A stretch of DNA of 64,000 nucleotides, from contig JAKSLM010000007.1 of assembly GCA_024401225.1 (NCBI GenBank), positions 1-64,000 of the forward strand. The letters are read 5' to 3'. The position numbers and the translations under genes are program-made. The notes beneath the pieces were generated by a model. That model searched no databases. It was not told the DNA's origin and saw nothing but the letters and a program-made list of their open reading frames with translations. The first letter of the stretch is position 1; every line of letters begins with the position of its first letter. Shown piece after piece: positions 1 through 9,072 of this stretch. This DNA is from Bacteroidaceae bacterium (GTDB taxonomy: Bacteria; Bacteroidota; Bacteroidia; Bacteroidales; Bacteroidaceae).

Positions 1-53
1 TCGCTGAGTGAAACCCTTGACATAGTATCGAACTTGAAGCAACCAAATCCCAT
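1..53 (-). CDS. N-terminal fragment of an unrecognised protein, running off the left edge
   Basis: Reading leftward, an ATG at 53-51 opens 17 codons that reach the window edge without a stop (MGFGCFKFDTMSRVSLS). A GAGG-like ribosome site lies about 9 bases before it, and a TACCTTTG promoter box on the same strand lies about 65 bases upstream. The piece is too short to assign a family. The case rests on start, promoter and orientation only, so the reading could be spurious. Confidence 0.3.
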   Translation of the reverse strand, partial: MGFGCFKFDTMSRVSLS

Positions 54-116
54 CAATATGTCCTCGATTTTTGTTTTTTGATTAATAATAACCCCGAGGG
101 TGTTTTGGTTATGATG

Positions 117-124
117 CAAAGGTA
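117..124 (-). promoter_or_regulatory. -7 promoter box facing left
   Basis: The minus strand reads TACCTTTG followed by C, a full match to the Bacteroidetes -7 box TAnnTTTG. It would transcribe toward the left edge and the fragment at 1-53. Confidence 0.5.
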
Positions 125-188
125 CGGAGAAAGAGTGAAATGGCATAATCTGTCTTACGAACGACATTCAGCAATCAAAAGAAAAACT

Positions 189-264
189 CCTTGCAAGGAA
201 ACGATGAAGTCCTTGCAAGGAGTTGCCCGAGTCCTTGCAAGGAGTTGGCGATGTCCTTGCAAGG
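189..264. repeat. Array of four CCTTGCAAGG palindromes with exact 22-bp period
   Basis: The perfect 10-bp palindrome CCTTGCAAGG occurs at 189, 211, 233 and 255, always 22 bases apart. The 12-base spacers are similar to one another (AGTT...GT type). A second array with the same period lies at 34842-34917 in inverted orientation, and one 38-bp stretch covering two units is identical between the two. The array lies between the leftward promoter at 117 and the aguA promoter. Two helical turns per unit suggest cooperative binding of a dimeric protein, but that is inference. Confidence 0.85.
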
Positions 265-379
265 AGTAATGCGATTTTAAGTAAGAAGCAGGAGAAAATG
301 GATAATCAAGGGGTCCTACTTAGGCTGTCAAGTTTGTTGAAGATTTTTATATAGATTTTCAAATTAATCTCCCGTATAC
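265..379. other. Intergenic stretch before aguA promoter
   Basis: Together with 1-264 this is the roughly 430-base non-coding lead-in to aguA. Apart from the palindrome array and the two promoter boxes I see no gene. The 63-residue reading frame at 78-269 consists largely of translated repeat and is not credible. Confidence 0.5.
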
Positions 380-410
380 TTGCTGGTTCCGGATAAATGT
401 TGTATTTTTG
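380..410 (+). promoter_or_regulatory. Promoter of aguA
   Basis: TTG at 380-382 (-33 element) and TATTTTTG at 403-410 (-7 box) are 20 bases apart, as in Bacteroidetes sigma-ABfr promoters. Transcription should start near 415, giving an AT-rich leader of about 70 bases. Confidence 0.6.
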
Positions 411-483
411 CATCGTCAACAAGTAACACGACTGAACAAGCGAAAAAAAATAAAACACCTATATAAATAATACAATACCTACT

Positions 484-2571
484 ATGATTAAAAAGAATCT
501 TATCACATTACTGCTGACGGGCCTCAGTTTCTGGGGATTCAGTATGGGCGCCCATGCTGACGACGGCTCGCGCCTATGGCTTCAACAGAGCTCAAAAGGT
601 GATGCAAGCATCTACCTACGAACAAAGAGCACACCAACTACCGACATTGCTGTTCAGGAGCTGAAGGACGGATGGAATGGAGGCCAGGTGAATCTTGAAA
701 TCAAGAAGCAGAAGGGCATGAAGCGCGATGCTTTCACCATCAGCAGCAAGAACGGCACCGTAACCATATCATCACCATCCGACATAGGACTGCTATACGG
801 CGCATACAAGCTCCTGCAATTGCAGACCGTGGGAAGCGCGACTGCCAATTTCAGCATCACAGAAAGTCCATTCCATGACATCCGTCTGCTGAACCACTGG
901 GACAACCTGGACGGAAACAGCGAACGCGGCTATGCCGGCAAGAGCATATTCTGGAAAGTGCAAGGTTTCCCCAGGACGATTGGCGAGAATGCCACAGCCG
1001 ACATACGCAATAACCCTCTTAACAATACCGCCTATGCTCGTGCCAACGCATCAGTGGGCATCAACGGTGCTGTACTCAACAATGTCAATGCATCGCCAAA
1101 GGTTCTGACTACGGAAGTGCTGCGCATGGCAAGCCAGTATGCCAACGTGCTTCGCCCATACGGCATCCGCGTATACCTTGCAGTAAACTTCTCCAGCCCT
1201 GTAGTGGTAGGCGGACTGAAGACTGCCGACCCTATGGACAAGGAGGTGCAGAACTGGTGGAAGAACAAGGCAAAGGAGATCTACAGCATGATACCTGACT
1301 TCGGAGGATTTCTCGTGAAGGCCAACAGCGAAGGCCAGCCAGGACCTATGGACTACGGACGCACACATGCCGATGGCGCAAACCTCCTCGCACGCGCCCT
1401 TCGCCCTTACGGCGGCATAGTGATGTGGCGAGCATTTATCAACAATCCTACCGATCCCGACCGTGCAAAGCAAGCACGTATTGAGTTTGAACATCTCGAC
1501 GGACAGTTTCTTGACAATGTAATCATACAGGTGAAGAATGGCCCAATCGATTTCCAGCCACGCGAGCCATTCAACGCCCTCTTCGACGCTCTCCACAAGA
1601 CTGCCGAGATGCCAGAATTCCAAATCACACAGGAATACCTCGGACAAGCCAATCACCTCGCCTATCTGGGAACCATGTGGGAAGAATTCTTCAAGGAAGT
1701 GATGACTTACGCCAACTATAAGCAAAACCAGCTTCGTGCCCGTTACAATGCCATCGCTGGTGTGGCAAACACAGGCACCGACGCCGACTGGACCGGACAT
1801 CCGTTAGCACAGTCAAACTGGTATGCATTCGGTCGCATGGCATGGAACCCTGACCTGGATGCCAAAAGCATTGCTGACGAATGGGTACATCTCACATACC
1901 CATCGCTCGACGACAAGCAACACGCCACCCTCGTCTCTATGCTCATGCGCAGCCGAGAGGCTGTGGTGGACTACGAGATGCCTATTGGCCTTCATCACCA
2001 GTTTGGCGATTCGCACTATGCTCCCGGAGCATGGGACAACCGTCCAATACGACGCGACTGGCTCCCTGTGTTCTACAATCAGGCAGACGCCAACGGCATC
2101 GGATTCGACCGCACAAAGGCTACAGGAACCGACAACACATCGCAATACAACCCAGAATTCGGAGACATGGTAGAGGACATCAGGACCTGTCCTGACAAAT
2201 ATCTTCTTTGGTTCCATCACGTGAGTTGGAACCACAAGTGCCAAACTGGACGAACCGTATGGGAGGAACTTTGCTATCGCTTCCAGAATGGCATAAACGA
2301 GGCACGTCAGCTGCAGCGCGACTGGAACTCGCTCGAAGGAGCAATAGATCCTGACATCTTCCACGATGTACAGGTGCGCCTTATGACACAAACTCGCGAT
2401 GCAGAATGGTGGAAGGACGGTTGCCTGCTCTATTTCCAGACATTGCACGGAATGTCATTCCCTGACTTCCTCGAGCCACCTACCCACACTCTGGATGAAT
2501 GCAAGAACAGCCGACTGAACGTAGGACTGTACAGAAGCCCAACGCACGAAGAGCTCAACAAGGTCAGATAA
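484..2571 (+). CDS. aguA: Alpha-glucuronidase, glycoside hydrolase family 67
   Basis: Removes (4-O-methyl-)glucuronic acid from the end of xylo-oligosaccharides during glucuronoxylan breakdown. The 695 residues match the usual family length of about 680-730. A signal peptide (about residues 1-25, cut near AHA-DDG) points to a periplasmic enzyme. The N-terminal beta domain is followed by the barrel, which begins around ESPFHDIRLLNHWDNLDG (127-144). Candidate catalytic residues are Glu283 (acid, NSEGQPGP), Asp356 (KNGPID) and Glu384 (ITQEYLG). All three are offset by exactly nine from Glu292, Asp365 and Glu393 of the Cellvibrio enzyme. It is a single-gene unit with its own promoter and a downstream terminator, with no neighbouring xylan genes in view. 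Confidence 0.95.
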   Translation: MIKKNLITLLLTGLSFWGFSMGAHADDGSRLWLQQSSKGDASIYLRTKSTPTTDIAVQELKDGWNGGQVNLEIKKQKGMKRDAFTISSKNGTVTISSPSDIGLLYGAYKLLQLQTVGSATANFSITESPFHDIRLLNHWDNLDGNSERGYAGKSIFWKVQGFPRTIGENATADIRNNPLNNTAYARANASVGINGAVLNNVNASPKVLTTEVLRMASQYANVLRPYGIRVYLAVNFSSPVVVGGLKTADPMDKEVQNWWKNKAKEIYSMIPDFGGFLVKANSEGQPGPMDYGRTHADGANLLARALRPYGGIVMWRAFINNPTDPDRAKQARIEFEHLDGQFLDNVIIQVKNGPIDFQPREPFNALFDALHKTAEMPEFQITQEYLGQANHLAYLGTMWEEFFKEVMTYANYKQNQLRARYNAIAGVANTGTDADWTGHPLAQSNWYAFGRMAWNPDLDAKSIADEWVHLTYPSLDDKQHATLVSMLMRSREAVVDYEMPIGLHHQFGDSHYAPGAWDNRPIRRDWLPVFYNQADANGIGFDRTKATGTDNTSQYNPEFGDMVEDIRTCPDKYLLWFHHVSWNHKCQTGRTVWEELCYRFQNGINEARQLQRDWNSLEGAIDPDIFHDVQVRLMTQTRDAEWWKDGCLLYFQTLHGMSFPDFLEPPTHTLDECKNSRLNVGLYRSPTHEELNKVR

Positions 2572-2588
2572 AGCAGATTAAAGCAAAC

Positions 2589-2624
2589 AAAAAAGCACTT
2601 ACGAAATGTTCGTAAGTGCTTTTT
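2589..2624. terminator. Bidirectional terminator between aguA and tRNA-Met
   Basis: GCACTTACGAA (2595-2605) pairs with TTCGTAAGTGC (2609-2619) around a 3-base loop. The stem has an A-run before it and a T-run after it, so it can end transcription from both convergent units. Confidence 0.8.
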
Positions 2625-2625
2625 G

Positions 2626-2699
2626 TAGCGCGGGGGGGTCACGATCCCTCGACCTCCGGATTATGAATCCGACGCTCTAACCAGCTGAGCTACCGCGCC
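2626..2699 (-). tRNA. tRNA-Met (CAT anticodon)
   Basis: The minus strand folds as a cloverleaf: acceptor GGCGCGG/CCGCGCT, D arm GCTC...GAGC, anticodon stem TCGGA/TCCGG around the loop TTCATAA (anticodon CAT), and T arm GAGGG/CCCCC. Two weak points are visible: a G-U closing pair and one A-C mismatch in the T stem. The T loop is ATCGTGA rather than the usual TTCGANT. CAT could also be the lysidine-modified Ile2 tRNA, but the body resembles elongator Met tRNAs of this phylum. CCA is not encoded. Confidence 0.85.
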
Positions 2700-2720
2700 A
2701 TCATTTTTGTTTAGCGAGTG

Positions 2721-2728
2721 CAAAGGTA
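2721..2728 (-). promoter_or_regulatory. -7 promoter box of tRNA-Met
   Basis: The minus strand reads TACCTTTG, ending 22 bases before the mature tRNA 5' end. Confidence 0.55.
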
Positions 2729-2802
2729 CGACAGTTTTTTCTAACTGACAAATATTTTGCGCTTTTTTTGCCGAGCAATATTGTTTTTTTGTTTGTTTTC
2801 CT

Positions 2803-3579
2803 TTAATATTGGTCTATATTACGAAGTATCTTTGCTATTCCTTCGTCATCAACCGTATCCGTCACGATATCGGCACATGCCTTAACTTCATCGCTCGCAT
2901 TGCCCATAGCCACACCTATTCCGGCATGCAGAAGCATCTGCTTATCGTTGCCTCCATCGCCAAAAGCCATAGTCTGACTGATGTCGATGCCAAGGTACTG
3001 GCACACAGCATCAATACCCGTCGCCTTGCTGAGTCCCTTGCGTATGCAGTCGGCAAAATAAGGGTGCCAACGCTGAGCGTCGCAGTTCTGCAGCACCTCG
3101 TTCATGATGTGAGGTTCCTGATTGATATCGAAGAATGCGATGACCTGCACGATGTCCTTATTGAGTGCTTCCTCAGGCTGCAGGACACGAGGTGTCTGAA
3201 GGTCGAGCAGTTCGAACACTTCCTGGAAATTCTCGTTGTAGTGAGTCACGAAAGCTTCATCGCCGGTGGCATAAGTGACTGCGATTGGCGTGTGCTGCTG
3301 ATAGGCGACCATGCGACGCACATCGTCCTTATCCACAGGTACATGACTGATCACATCTCCATCGGCCGTGCAGATGCTGGCGCCATTGGACGACATGATA
3401 CCGTCGTACTCCAAGTCGGCAATATTGTTGATGAATGGTATAGGGCGACCTGTAGCTATGAACACCTTAATGCCCCGTTGGTGCACTTCACGAACCGCCT
3501 GAAGGGTGGACTCGGGGATGGCGTGAGTCTTGAACGACACAAGCGTACCATCGATATCGAAGAAGATTGCTTTAATCAT
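2803..3579 (-). CDS. HAD-superfamily phosphatase, Cof type
   Basis: A cytosolic sugar-phosphate or nucleotide phosphatase of the Cof/YidA branch (HAD IIB), 258 residues. Motif I is DIDGT (residues 8-12, nucleophile Asp8), motif II lies in IATGRP (41-46), and motif IV is AFGDGGNDKQML near residue 205. A cap domain sits between motifs II and III. It is the last gene of the minus-strand cluster and starts 4 bases after the transporter stop, so it is probably cotranscribed. The substrate cannot be deduced. Confidence 0.9.
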   Translation of the reverse strand: MIKAIFFDIDGTLVSFKTHAIPESTLQAVREVHQRGIKVFIATGRPIPFINNIADLEYDGIMSSNGASICTADGDVISHVPVDKDDVRRMVAYQQHTPIAVTYATGDEAFVTHYNENFQEVFELLDLQTPRVLQPEEALNKDIVQVIAFFDINQEPHIMNEVLQNCDAQRWHPYFADCIRKGLSKATGIDAVCQYLGIDISQTMAFGDGGNDKQMLLHAGIGVAMGNASDEVKACADIVTDTVDDEGIAKILRNIDQY

Positions 3580-3583
3580 ACCA

Positions 3584-4969
3584 TCACTTCTTTAAGATAT
3601 CGAAGGCTCCAAGCTGATCAAGGAACACAAGTCCAATGGCGAGTGGCGCAATGTAACGCAACGAGAAGATAAGCACCTTGAAATAAGGAGTAGGTATGTC
3701 GCCACGATTGCTTATCTCGTCACGATAGAGCTGACGGTCAAGTATCCATCCGGCAAAGATGGATATGAGCATTCCGCCAAGAGGGAGAAGCACCATGCCC
3801 GAGAAGTCGTCGAACAGGGAGAAGATGTTGCGACCAAAGATCTGAACATCCGCCAACGGACCGAACGAGAGACTGCACACCGTGCCAAGCACGAGTAGCG
3901 AAACCGTGATGAGTGTAGCACCACGGCGACGGCTAAACTTGAACTCCTCAGTAATATACGCCGTGGCAACCTCATGGAGCGAAATGGCACTCGTGAGTGC
4001 TGCCACAAACAGGAGGAAATAGAACAGCGTAGAGAAGATGATAGCAAGGAAGGTACCATTGCCGAACGACTGGTTGAACACGTTAGGCAGCGAGATGAAG
4101 GTGAGACTTGCGCCTGCACCTACCTCATTGGGATCCATACCTATATTAAATACTGAAGGGAAGATGATGAAACCTGCCATGATGGCAATGAGTGTATCGA
4201 TGACACTCACATGGACTGCAGTCTTCGCGAGAGGCGTAGACGGCTCAAAGTAGCTTGCATAGGTGCAAAGGCATCCCATACCAAGCGACAGGGAGAAGAA
4301 TGCCTGTCCCATGGCACCGAGAATGACGGTACTGTTGACCTTCGACCAGTCGGGGCGAAGAAGGAACTCGATGCCTTGCGAAGCGCCTGGCAGCATGACT
4401 GAGCACACCACGAGCACGATGGTGATGATAAAGAGCGTAGGCATCATGAGTTTTGAGAACTTCTCAATGCCCGACTGCACTCCTCGTGTAATGACATAAT
4501 GTGCTATGAGTATGAAAGCTGCAAGCCACAGAGTAGGAATCCATGGATCGGAAGTGAAGGCTGAGAATATCTCACCATACTGAGTGGCAGGAATGTCGGA
4601 GAATGCATTGGTGAGCGAGAGGTAGGTGTAGTGCATGGTCCACGCACCAACCACGGAGTAGTAGCACAGGATGAACCATCCGCAGAACACTCCAAGGCGT
4701 CCAACCCATTTCCAACGTCCACCATTCGACAGGATGCGATAAGCTCCCGCCGTATTGGAATGTGTGTGGCGGCCGATAAGGAATTCGCTGATCATGATAG
4801 GCAAACCCAGCATGAGGATACATACGATGTATATGATGATGAAGGCAGCACCTCCGTTCTGTCCCGTCTCGATAGGAAAGCGCCATACGTTGCCAAGACC
4901 AACCGCCGAACCAGCTGCTGCAAGTATGGCTCCTAATTTCGAACCGAAATTCTCTCTGTTATTTTCCAT
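3584..4969 (-). CDS. Sodium-dependent transporter of the NSS/SNF family
   Basis: A LeuT-fold Na+-coupled symporter of 461 residues with 11-12 hydrophobic segments. The family hallmark GSAVGLGNVWRFP (residues 16-28), with the unwound TM1 Na+ and substrate site, is intact, followed by the NGGAAF motif. Substrates of bacterial members are usually amino acids; which one is used here is not visible. The start overlaps the end of the VanZ gene by 37 bases, so the two are translated from one message. Confidence 0.9.
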   Translation of the reverse strand: MENNRENFGSKLGAILAAAGSAVGLGNVWRFPIETGQNGGAAFIIIYIVCILMLGLPIMISEFLIGRHTHSNTAGAYRILSNGGRWKWVGRLGVFCGWFILCYYSVVGAWTMHYTYLSLTNAFSDIPATQYGEIFSAFTSDPWIPTLWLAAFILIAHYVITRGVQSGIEKFSKLMMPTLFIITIVLVVCSVMLPGASQGIEFLLRPDWSKVNSTVILGAMGQAFFSLSLGMGCLCTYASYFEPSTPLAKTAVHVSVIDTLIAIMAGFIIFPSVFNIGMDPNEVGAGASLTFISLPNVFNQSFGNGTFLAIIFSTLFYFLLFVAALTSAISLHEVATAYITEEFKFSRRRGATLITVSLLVLGTVCSLSFGPLADVQIFGRNIFSLFDDFSGMVLLPLGGMLISIFAGWILDRQLYRDEISNRGDIPTPYFKVLIFSLRYIAPLAIGLVFLDQLGAFDILKK

Positions 4970-5310
4970 GTTGTGTACGATATTATGGTGCCAAGCAACG
5001 CACCGAATGTGTCTGCATAAAAGTCAAGCCATTCACCTGAACGACAAGTGGTAAGATAGGCTTGTACCAATTCCATGAGTCCGCCCCAGAATGATGGAAA
5101 CAGGAATGCGGAAAGAATAAATAAAGGAGTCGTGCCTTGTCGTGCCAACCTACGGTCGATGTACATCGTCACCGCCAAGGCGCCAAACATCACAAAGTGC
5201 ACCCACTTGTCGAAGAATGGGACATCATCGAGTTCAGGAACCTCCGGTACCGGAATGGTACACAAGATGGTGATGACGACGGTAAGCAGTATGGTCAATC
5301 TATACTTCAT
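4933..5310 (-). CDS. VanZ-family small membrane protein
   Basis: 125 residues with about four membrane segments. The VanZ-like pattern is present: a first helix ending in P.VPELDDVPFFDKWVHF, then a conserved EL/Q..L...R.GEWLDFYADTFGALLG (about residues 80-105). The family is named for a teicoplanin-resistance protein, but most members are of unknown role, so a resistance function should not be assumed. The gene overlaps the CYTH gene by 11 bases and the transporter by 37. Confidence 0.8.
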   Translation of the reverse strand: MKYRLTILLTVVITILCTIPVPEVPELDDVPFFDKWVHFVMFGALAVTMYIDRRLARQGTTPLFILSAFLFPSFWGGLMELVQAYLTTCRSGEWLDFYADTFGALLGTIISYTTWKITERISVRN

Positions 5311-5776
5311 CCTTCCACTCCTTATATGGGTGATTGATCATGTACTTATTATAGTAGTGGTAGTCGCCCGTGACCTCCTTATACAAAAAGTCGGGACGCA
5401 CGTATTCTTCGTCTTCGCTTTCAAGTTCGATCTCAGCCATGACGAGTCCTTCGTTATCACCGAAAAACTCATCCACCTCGATGGTATGCTTACCATTCTG
5501 TATGAGGTAGCGATCCTTAACCACCTGGCCAGGCATGCAAAGCGACATGAGCTGATGAGCATCGTCCATAGGAATCTCAGTCTCAAACTCATAGCGCGAA
5601 AGACCCGTAACTGAAGGTCCCTTGATGGTAAGGTAGGCCTTCTCACCACGTATACGGATGCGGACGGTGCGACCAGGGGCAGTTTGGAAGTACCCCTGCT
5701 CGATGTGAGTCACTTCGTAGGCAAGATGCTTGAACTCACCTCTAACCAGAAATTTTCGTTCTATTTCGTTGTGCAT
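5300..5776 (-). CDS. CYTH-domain protein (triphosphate tunnel metalloenzyme)
   Basis: 158 residues, one complete CYTH domain. The signature ExExK appears as EIERKF (4-9). Alternating charged strands of the tunnel barrel follow (RIRIRGEKAYLTIKG, EFETEIPM, DRYLIQ, EVDEFFG, AEIELESEDE). Family members hydrolyse inorganic triphosphate, thiamine triphosphate or make cAMP; bacterial genes of this size are mostly triphosphatases. It precedes and overlaps the VanZ gene. A hairpin repeat lies between it and prfB. Confidence 0.85.
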   Translation of the reverse strand: MHNEIERKFLVRGEFKHLAYEVTHIEQGYFQTAPGRTVRIRIRGEKAYLTIKGPSVTGLSRYEFETEIPMDDAHQLMSLCMPGQVVKDRYLIQNGKHTIEVDEFFGDNEGLVMAEIELESEDEEYVRPDFLYKEVTGDYHYYNKYMINHPYKEWKDEV

Positions 5777-5803
5777 GGATCTTTGAGTTATGAGTTTTTT
5801 TTG

Positions 5804-5871
5804 GCATCCAAAGAGAAAGAAGAATTTTACAATTTACAAATGATGTTTCTATCTTATTCCTCTTTGGAGGC
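5804..5871. repeat. Hairpin repeat, copy A
   Basis: GCATCCAAAGAGAAAGAAGA (5804-5823) faces TCTTATTCCTCTTTGGAGGC (5852-5871) as an imperfect 20-bp inverted repeat. Related copies occur at 17013-17075 and 25751-25848, each followed by an AAC-AATT-like tail. It fills the gap between prfB and the CYTH gene. Confidence 0.7.
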
Positions 5872-5878
5872 GAACCAA

Positions 5879-6997
5879 TTACGAATTGCCAGTTCCGGCA
5901 AACTCCATGAGGAACGCCTTGATGAAGTCATCGATCTTACCATCCATCACGCCACCCACATCACTTGTCTGATAGTTGGTGCGATGATCCTTAACACGGC
6001 GATCGTCAAACACATACGAACGAATCTGACTACCCCACTCTATCTTTTTCTTGCCAGCCTCAATCTCCTGCTGCTTCTCCATCTTCTTGCGGAGCGCACG
6101 ATCATAGAGCTGCGAGCGGAGCAAGCGAAGTGCGTTCTCACGGTTCTCCTGCTGCTTTCGTGTCTCTGTATTTTCGATGAGGATCTCCTCTTCCTCGCCT
6201 GTATCTGGGTCGACATACTGATAGCGGAGACGCACACCGGTCTCTACCTTATTGACATTCTGTCCACCAGCACCCGACGAACGGAACGTATCCCAGCTGA
6301 TCTTGCTCTTGTCAATCACGACCTCAATGCTGTCATCAACGAGTGGAGTGACAAACACGCTGGCGAACGAAGTCATTCGCTTGCCCTGGGCATTGTAAGG
6401 TGACACGCGAACCAGACGGTGCACACCGTTCTCACCCTTGAGGAATCCGTATGCCTGATCGCCCTCAATCTCCATGGTAACGGTCTTTATACCAGCATCA
6501 TCGCCATCGAGATAGTTGGATATGGTGACCTTATATTTATGAGCCTCAGCCCAACGCTGGTACATACGCATTAGCTGCTGAGCCCAGTCCTGAGCCTCAG
6601 TTCCTCCTGCTCCGGCGTTGATCTTGAGCACGGCATCCATGCCGTCAGCCTCTTCGCGAAGCATGTTCTTGAGTTCGAGTGCCTCAATGAGTTCAATGGC
6701 GGTTGAATAGTACTGATCCACCTCTTCCTCGGTGCTCATCTCCTCCTTGTAGAAGTCGAATGCCACCTCCGTGTCCTCAGTAGCCGACTTGACGGCATTG
6801 TAGCCATCTATCCACTTCTGTATGTCCTTGACCTTCTTCATCTGTGCCTCGGCACGCTTCTGGTCGTCCCAAAAATCTGGAGCCTGGGTACGCAACTGCT
6901 CTTCCTCAAACTCCACCTGCTTTGCATCGATGTTGAGGTAGCGATGAAGCGCCTCAACACGCTCTTTTATATCCTTTAATTGGTCTGCTGTTATCAT
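5879..6997 (-). CDS. prfB: Peptide chain release factor 2
   Basis: Terminates translation at UGA and UAA. 372 residues, with the peptidyl-transferase GGQ motif at 244-246 (SSGAGGQNVNKVETG). The anticodon tripeptide position reads SPY (199-201) instead of the textbook SPF, probably a lineage variant. The programmed frameshift seen in many prfB genes would fall around residues 20-25 (HRYLNIDAK), but the frame is continuous there (CTC AAC ATC GAT, no CTTTGA), so the full protein is made without recoding. A TATCTTTG-like box lies about 25 bases upstream. First gene of the minus-strand cluster. Confidence 0.95.
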   Translation of the reverse strand: MITADQLKDIKERVEALHRYLNIDAKQVEFEEEQLRTQAPDFWDDQKRAEAQMKKVKDIQKWIDGYNAVKSATEDTEVAFDFYKEEMSTEEEVDQYYSTAIELIEALELKNMLREEADGMDAVLKINAGAGGTEAQDWAQQLMRMYQRWAEAHKYKVTISNYLDGDDAGIKTVTMEIEGDQAYGFLKGENGVHRLVRVSPYNAQGKRMTSFASVFVTPLVDDSIEVVIDKSKISWDTFRSSGAGGQNVNKVETGVRLRYQYVDPDTGEEEEILIENTETRKQQENRENALRLLRSQLYDRALRKKMEKQQEIEAGKKKIEWGSQIRSYVFDDRRVKDHRTNYQTSDVGGVMDGKIDDFIKAFLMEFAGTGNS

Positions 6998-7111
6998 ACT
7001 GACTGTTCAATTTGCGTGCAAAGATACAAAAGAATTTTGAAAAAAGGGTAAAAAAACTGTATGAAAAGAAAAAATCCTCATTCTTAATTCTTAATTCTTA
7101 ATTAAAAGCAC

Positions 7112-7119
7112 TACCTTTG
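7112..7119 (+). promoter_or_regulatory. -7 promoter box of the LptF/G-ribBA unit
   Basis: TACCTTTG at 7112-7119 matches the Bacteroidetes -7 box, so transcription should start near 7125. A TTG at 7117 that would extend the next gene lies inside this box and cannot be the start. Confidence 0.65.
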
Positions 7120-7143
7120 CACCTTGAAATACTACGTATAGAC

Positions 7144-9072
7144 GTGAAATTAATTAAAAAGCTCGACATATTCATCCTCAAGAACTACCTGATATTGTTT
7201 GCCGGCACATTCTGTGTCAGCCTCTTTGTCGTCATGATGCAGTTCCTTTGGCGATGGGTTGATGAACTTGTGGGAAAAGGCCTGTCGTTCGATGTGCTTG
7301 CCAAGTTCTTCTTCTATTCAGGCGAGACGCTGGTGTCGCTTGCCCTGCCGTTGGCTGTGCTGCTGGCATCGCTGATATCGTTCGGTAACCTCGGTGAGCG
7401 ACTTGAACTGCTGGCCATCAAGGCTGCCGGCATCTCATTGTTCCGCACCCTCAGGCCTCTCATCATCTTCAATGCACTGGTGATGTGCGTGTCGTTCTAC
7501 TTCCAGAACAACATAGCGCCGAAGGCTGAGGAAAACCTGATGACACTCATCTACAGCATGAGGCAGAAGTCGCCTGAAGTGGAGATACCAGAAGGCGTGT
7601 TCTACAGCGGTATCGACAGGATGAACCTCTACGTCAAGAAGAAGAATAAGGATACGCGCATGTTGTACGATGTGGTGATATACAACCTCACCGATGGAGT
7701 CAACAATGCCCACATCATCCTTGCCGACTCTGCCAAGCTGGAGACCTCGAGCGACAAAACCCACATGCTGCTGCATCTCTACAGCGGTGAGCAGTTTGAA
7801 AACATGGGCTCTAACGCCTTGCAGGCTCGCAACGTGCCTTATCGCCGTGAGACATTCGTCAACAAGCGCTTCATCATCGACTTCGACACCAACTTCAACA
7901 TGCAGGAGAACGAGGCCATCGGCAACCAAGCCAACACGAAGAACATGAACAAGATCATGGAGGGAGCCAAATACTACGAATACTACTGCGACAGCCTCGC
8001 TATAGAGTTCTACAACGACCACGTGGTAAGACAGCTCGGCGTAGCCAACACCTCACGCTCGTTCAAATACCCAAAACTCACGGCCGACATGGTCGATACG
8101 ATCATCGTCGATTCATCCAAGATGGTAGTGAAGAAGCAAGCCTACATGGCTGTGCGTGACTCCGCTTGGAAGGCGCCGGCATCAGTCAAGAAGATCGACT
8201 TCGACAGCCTCTATAATAGTCAGCCGATATCCAACCGCCAGGGAGCCGTGATGGCAGCCCTGCAGAAGGTCAATGTGGTGCAGATGGACCTCAACTGGAA
8301 CGTGCAGACCATGAAGGAGGGCGACCACCAGCTGCGCACCCACTGGGTACAGTTCTGGACCAAGATCACAATGGCACTCGCATGCTTGTTGTTCTTCTTC
8401 ATCGGTGCTCCACTTGGAGCCATCATCCGCAAGGGAGGACTCGGTATGCCTGTCATCATAGCCGTAGTAATCTTCATCGTCTACTACATCATCAACACCG
8501 GTGGTATGCGATCGGGACGTGAAGGTAGTATTCCTGTATGGATCGGTATGTGGCTGAGCACAATCGTGATGACACCGCTGGGCATATGGTTCACGGTAAA
8601 GTCCAACAACGACTCAGCCGTGTTCAACATGGACTCGTACAAGAACTTCTTCAACCGTCTGTTCGGCATCCGTGCCAAGCGCCACATCACCCGCAAGGAG
8701 GTGATCATCGACGACCCTAACTACAGCGAGACGGCCGAGATGCTCACACAGCTCGAGACCGCATCGCGTGCATACCTCAAGTCATTGTCGAGAACATCCA
8801 TCATAGGTTACTTCTTCCATGCCATCCGCAGCATCTTCCGACGTCAGGAGGACACCGAAGCAAACGACATCAACCGTCTCATGGAGTACACCATCGACGT
8901 TCTCTCCAACAGTAAGGACCGAAAGGTGCTGATGCTCCTCAACTACTTCCCTGTGATGGACACCAAGTCGATACGATTCTACCGACGCAGGAAGAAAGAC
9001 TTCAAACAGATTATTCACTATTCTAAAGAATTAAGAAATCATATACATGCAAACATCCTCCATATTCAGTAA
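7144..9072 (+). CDS. LptF/LptG-family (YjgP/YjgQ) permease
   Basis: Inner-membrane subunit of the LPS transport machine LptB2FG, which extracts lipid A-core for delivery to the outer membrane. About 642 residues, read from the GTG at 7144 ([15 protein letters not shown]). The frame opens earlier, but only within the promoter. Three membrane helices lie near the N-terminus, a long periplasmic beta-jellyroll domain in the middle, and three helices around residues 410-490 ([22 protein letters not shown]). A soluble C-terminal tail of about 150 residues, typical of the Bacteroidetes version, follows. The gene overlaps ribBA by 26 bases. Confidence 0.85.
   Translation: MKLIKKLDIFILKNYLILFAGTFCVSLFVVMMQFLWRWVDELVGKGLSFDVLAKFFFYSGETLVSLALPLAVLLASLISFGNLGERLELLAIKAAGISLFRTLRPLIIFNALVMCVSFYFQNNIAPKAEENLMTLIYSMRQKSPEVEIPEGVFYSGIDRMNLYVKKKNKDTRMLYDVVIYNLTDGVNNAHIILADSAKLETSSDKTHMLLHLYSGEQFENMGSNALQARNVPYRRETFVNKRFIIDFDTNFNMQENEAIGNQANTKNMNKIMEGAKYYEYYCDSLAIEFYNDHVVRQLGVANTSRSFKYPKLTADMVDTIIVDSSKMVVKKQAYMAVRDSAWKAPASVKKIDFDSLYNSQPISNRQGAVMAALQKVNVVQMDLNWNVQTMKEGDHQLRTHWVQFWTKITMALACLLFFFIGAPLGAIIRKGGLGMPVIIAVVIFIVYYIINTGGMRSGREGSIPVWIGMWLSTIVMTPLGIWFTVKSNNDSAVFNMDSYKNFFNRLFGIRAKRHITRKEVIIDDPNYSETAEMLTQLETASRAYLKSLSRTSIIGYFFHAIRSIFRRQEDTEANDINRLMEYTIDVLSNSKDRKVLMLLNYFPVMDTKSIRFYRRRKKDFKQIIHYSKELRNHIHANILHIQ

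Noticed and set aside
189..264. CRISPR array
   Set aside because: Units are 10-bp palindromes with near-identical 12-bp spacers and only four copies; no cas gene is in the window.
78..269. 63-residue frame over the palindrome array
   Set aside because: Most of it is translated repeat, with no ribosome site or family resemblance.
1051..1800. 249-residue frame opposite aguA and other long antisense frames (for example 56461-57507, 22070-22840, 41661-42902)
   Set aside because: These are mirror frames caused by the codon bias of real genes on the other strand; none has a promoter, ribosome site or recognisable domain.
2809..3672. 287-residue plus-strand frame
   Set aside because: It lies opposite the well-supported HAD phosphatase gene and shows no protein-like features.
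5300..5310. Possible frameshift between CYTH and VanZ genes because they overlap
   Set aside because: Both proteins have complete starts and ends; an 11-bp overlap is normal for translational coupling.
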